64,000 nucleotides of DNA from Companilactobacillus sp. GTDB lineage: Bacteria > Bacillota > Bacilli > Lactobacillales > Lactobacillaceae. Shown here in pieces: positions 62,521 to 64,000 of the stretch. Positions within the stretch are counted from its first letter, which is position 1. Each line of letters begins with the position of its first letter. Location of the stretch: contig NZ_JAKVLR010000001.1 in assembly GCF_022484265.1 (NCBI RefSeq), forward strand, positions 992,001-1,056,000, written 5' to 3'. Position numbers and translations under genes: made by a program. A model generated the notes under the pieces. That model was given only the letters and a program-made list of their open reading frames with translations. It had not been told where the DNA came from and searched no databases.

Positions 62521-63741
62521 TTATTGTAAAGGCTTTTTAGGACGGTGCTTACCTTTGTTCTTTTGATCACGCAAACGTTTCTTGTGCTTAGGTTTGGGCA
62601 TCGTCTTCGCCATTTGTTTCTTATGCTTGTGGTAAGTATCTTTAGCTGAAAATGTACCATCGTGATTTAAGAAGACCTTCTTGATCTCCAAATCATTAAA
62701 TGTCTGCAAGTTTCTGAAATCGTGACTATTACCAAATGTCACTACATCCCCAGACTTGCCCATTCGGCCGGTTCTACCAGCACGATGCAAATACTCGCTG
62801 TTATCACGCGGAATCATGTAATTGATAATAGTAGAAACATTATCAATATCCATTCCACGAGCAGCCACATCAGTGGTTAACAACAAAGTGACCTTGCCGC
62901 TCTTGAACAGTTGCAATGCAGTCTTTCTTTGTTGCGACGACATTTTACTATCGAGCACAACGAAATTAGTCTTGGCATATTCCAAGTCAGAGCTGACCTT
63001 GTGCAGCGAACGCGAATTGTTGAAAAAGACAATTCCAAGAAACTTCTTATTGTGGGCCATTTCTCGGATCAAAGTATTTTTCATGCCGTCGCTACCGGTA
63101 TTAATGAAGTAATGCTTGATACCTTCCGTATATGAACGGTCGTAACGTTGGTCGATAGTTAAGAAATCTTGACCAAACCACTTATGCATATCTTTAAAAA
63201 TTTCATTCCCAGTAGCTGAGAAGAAGGTCAACTGCACGTCTGCTGGCATCAGGTCGATCGTTTCTCTGACTGATTCCAGCTTATTTTCGTTCAGCATCTC
63301 ATCAGCTTCGTCAACGATAACTGTCTGTAAATTGCCTAGCTTGACCTTGCGGCTGTCAGTCAATTCCTTTAAACGACCTAACGTAGCAACCAAAATTTCT
63401 GGCTTCTCTTTTAATTTTTTCAATTGACGTTGTGGATTTGCCCCACCAGTCACAGCTTGAACTGAGCAACCAACTAGTTTAGCCAATGGTTGAATGACAG
63501 TTCTTACTTGAATAGCAAGTTCTTGAGATGGTTCCAAAATTAGTACTTGCAAGCCATCGCCAGGGACTAACGTTTCCAGCATTGGCATCGTAAAGCCAAG
63601 CGTCTTACCTGAACCCGTTGGTGCCATAGCAATCAAGTCCTTACCTTCTTTAAAAGGCAAATAGACTGATTCTTGAATTTTCGTCATCTTTTCAAAATGA
63701 TTCTCGGCAAAATAATCTTTATATAATGTAGGTATGTCCAA
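62521..63741 (-). CDS. DEAD-box RNA helicase
   Basis: 406 residues from TTG 63741 (LDIPTLYKDYF), 6 bases after AAGGAAA. Helicase motifs: Q motif KIQESVYLP, I APTGSGKT, II VDEADEM (a DEAD motif spelled DEAD), III SATG, V TTDVAARGMDID and VI HRAGRTGRMG. A strongly basic tail (KHKKRLRDQKNKGKHRPKK) fits RNA binding. CshB-like role in ribosome assembly or mRNA decay is inferred. Confidence 0.88.
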   Translation of the reverse strand: MDIPTLYKDYFAENHFEKMTKIQESVYLPFKEGKDLIAMAPTGSGKTLGFTMPMLETLVPGDGLQVLILEPSQELAIQVRTVIQPLAKLVGCSVQAVTGGANPQRQLKKLKEKPEILVATLGRLKELTDSRKVKLGNLQTVIVDEADEMLNENKLESVRETIDLMPADVQLTFFSATGNEIFKDMHKWFGQDFLTIDQRYDRSYTEGIKHYFINTGSDGMKNTLIREMAHNKKFLGIVFFNNSRSLHKVSSDLEYAKTNFVVLDSKMSSQQRKTALQLFKSGKVTLLLTTDVAARGMDIDNVSTIINYMIPRDNSEYLHRAGRTGRMGKSGDVVTFGNSHDFRNLQTFNDLEIKKVFLNHDGTFSAKDTYHKHKKQMAKTMPKPKHKKRLRDQKNKGKHRPKKPLQ

Positions 63742-63742
63742 T

Positions 63743-64000
63743 TTAATTTTCCTTATCTGCTTCAAACACGATTCCGGCTGAAGCTCTAGCATGTTCTAGA
63801 ATGCGATTTACTATTCTAGCATATCTTGACAGTTGAGCATACTTCTCTTGGTCATTTTCATTGATGATTCTTGCAAATTCAACTGCTTCAGAATCCATCG
63901 GATTATCGCTTTTTTCAGCGGGAATTGGCGACAGACGCTTCTTTTCATCGCTCTGTTGCAACTTGGTGATATCTCCAGCACTATCCATCAATAAAGTCTT
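63743..64000 (-). CDS. C-terminal part of an unknown protein, cut by the window edge
   Basis: The frame is open to the last base of the window (codons for KTLLMDSAGDITKLQQSD at the edge), so the true start is probably outside; an internal TTG/ATG pair near 63991 is a weaker alternative. About 85 residues, hydrophilic and helical (EYAQLSRYARIVNRILEHAR type). The stop is one base from the helicase start, so both are probably one transcript. No family recognised. Confidence 0.5.
   Translation of the reverse strand, partial: KTLLMDSAGDITKLQQSDEKKRLSPIPAEKSDNPMDSEAVEFARIINENDQEKYAQLSRYARIVNRILEHARASAGIVFEADKEN

Noticed and set aside
1..64000. CRISPR array, insertion sequence, prophage or integrated plasmid
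   Set aside because: No regularly spaced direct repeats, transposase, integrase, phage structural gene or replication protein was seen. The dispersed repeats carry no ORF.

Overview
The window looks like a chromosomal segment of a low-GC Gram-positive lactic acid bacterium of the family Lactobacillaceae. Companilactobacillus or a close relative is my best guess from overall gene content, but this is an inference and no 16S gene is present. Supporting signs are strong Shine-Dalgarno sites, a mevalonate-pathway cluster, a T-box-controlled HisZ-dependent his operon, SLAP-like cell-wall proteins, WxL-like surface proteins, cre sites and many short U-run terminators. I see no insertion sequence, prophage, rRNA operon or CRISPR array. 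One tRNA gene, tRNA-Arg(CCU), lies near the right end.

Layout. 0-1.4 kb: a glutathione-reductase-like oxidoreductase. 1.8-9.7 kb: the complete his operon hisZGDBHAFIEC on the minus strand behind a T-box leader, with hisJ, an AEC transporter, brnQ, prfC and a CNNM/CBS protein further upstream, all on the minus strand. 16.7-21.6 kb (plus): a small membrane protein, then a cysteine island. This island is a 31-codon leader peptide with three consecutive Cys codons, an intrinsic terminator, a MetA-family acyltransferase that is probably a serine acetyltransferase, cysK, and a cystine-type ABC transporter. 22-34 kb: housekeeping and regulatory genes (DUF402, recX, rlmD, a P-type ATPase behind a long hairpin leader, a reductase/TetR pair, DegV, a LacI-family regulator, a multicopper oxidase). 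34-40 kb: cell-surface and wall genes, an 880-base stretch without a confident gene that has its own cre-overlapped promoter and several hairpins, and an MFS transporter. 40.8-44.4 kb: thiolase, HMG-CoA reductase and HMG-CoA synthase. 44.5-52 kb: galU-yihY-map, flavodoxin, gtrA, phzF, UDP-GlcNAc 2-epimerase and class II aldolase. 52-62 kb: membrane proteins, a PgpA-like protein, two tandem WxL-like giant surface proteins, an orphan 39-residue ORF and a CAP-domain secreted protein. 62.4-64 kb: the tRNA, a DEAD-box helicase and one gene cut by the window edge.

How the parts work together. The his genes encode every step from PRPP/ATP to histidine (HisJ as the phosphatase), with termination gated by uncharged tRNA. 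The cysteine island appears to join synthesis (acyltransferase plus CysK) and uptake (ABC transporter) of cysteine behind a ribosome-mediated attenuator that senses cysteine. The best candidates for undescribed biology are this poly-Cys attenuator, a dispersed family of nested stem-loop elements whose arms differ between copies yet stay complementary, and the cre-controlled orphan transcript unit near 38 kb.
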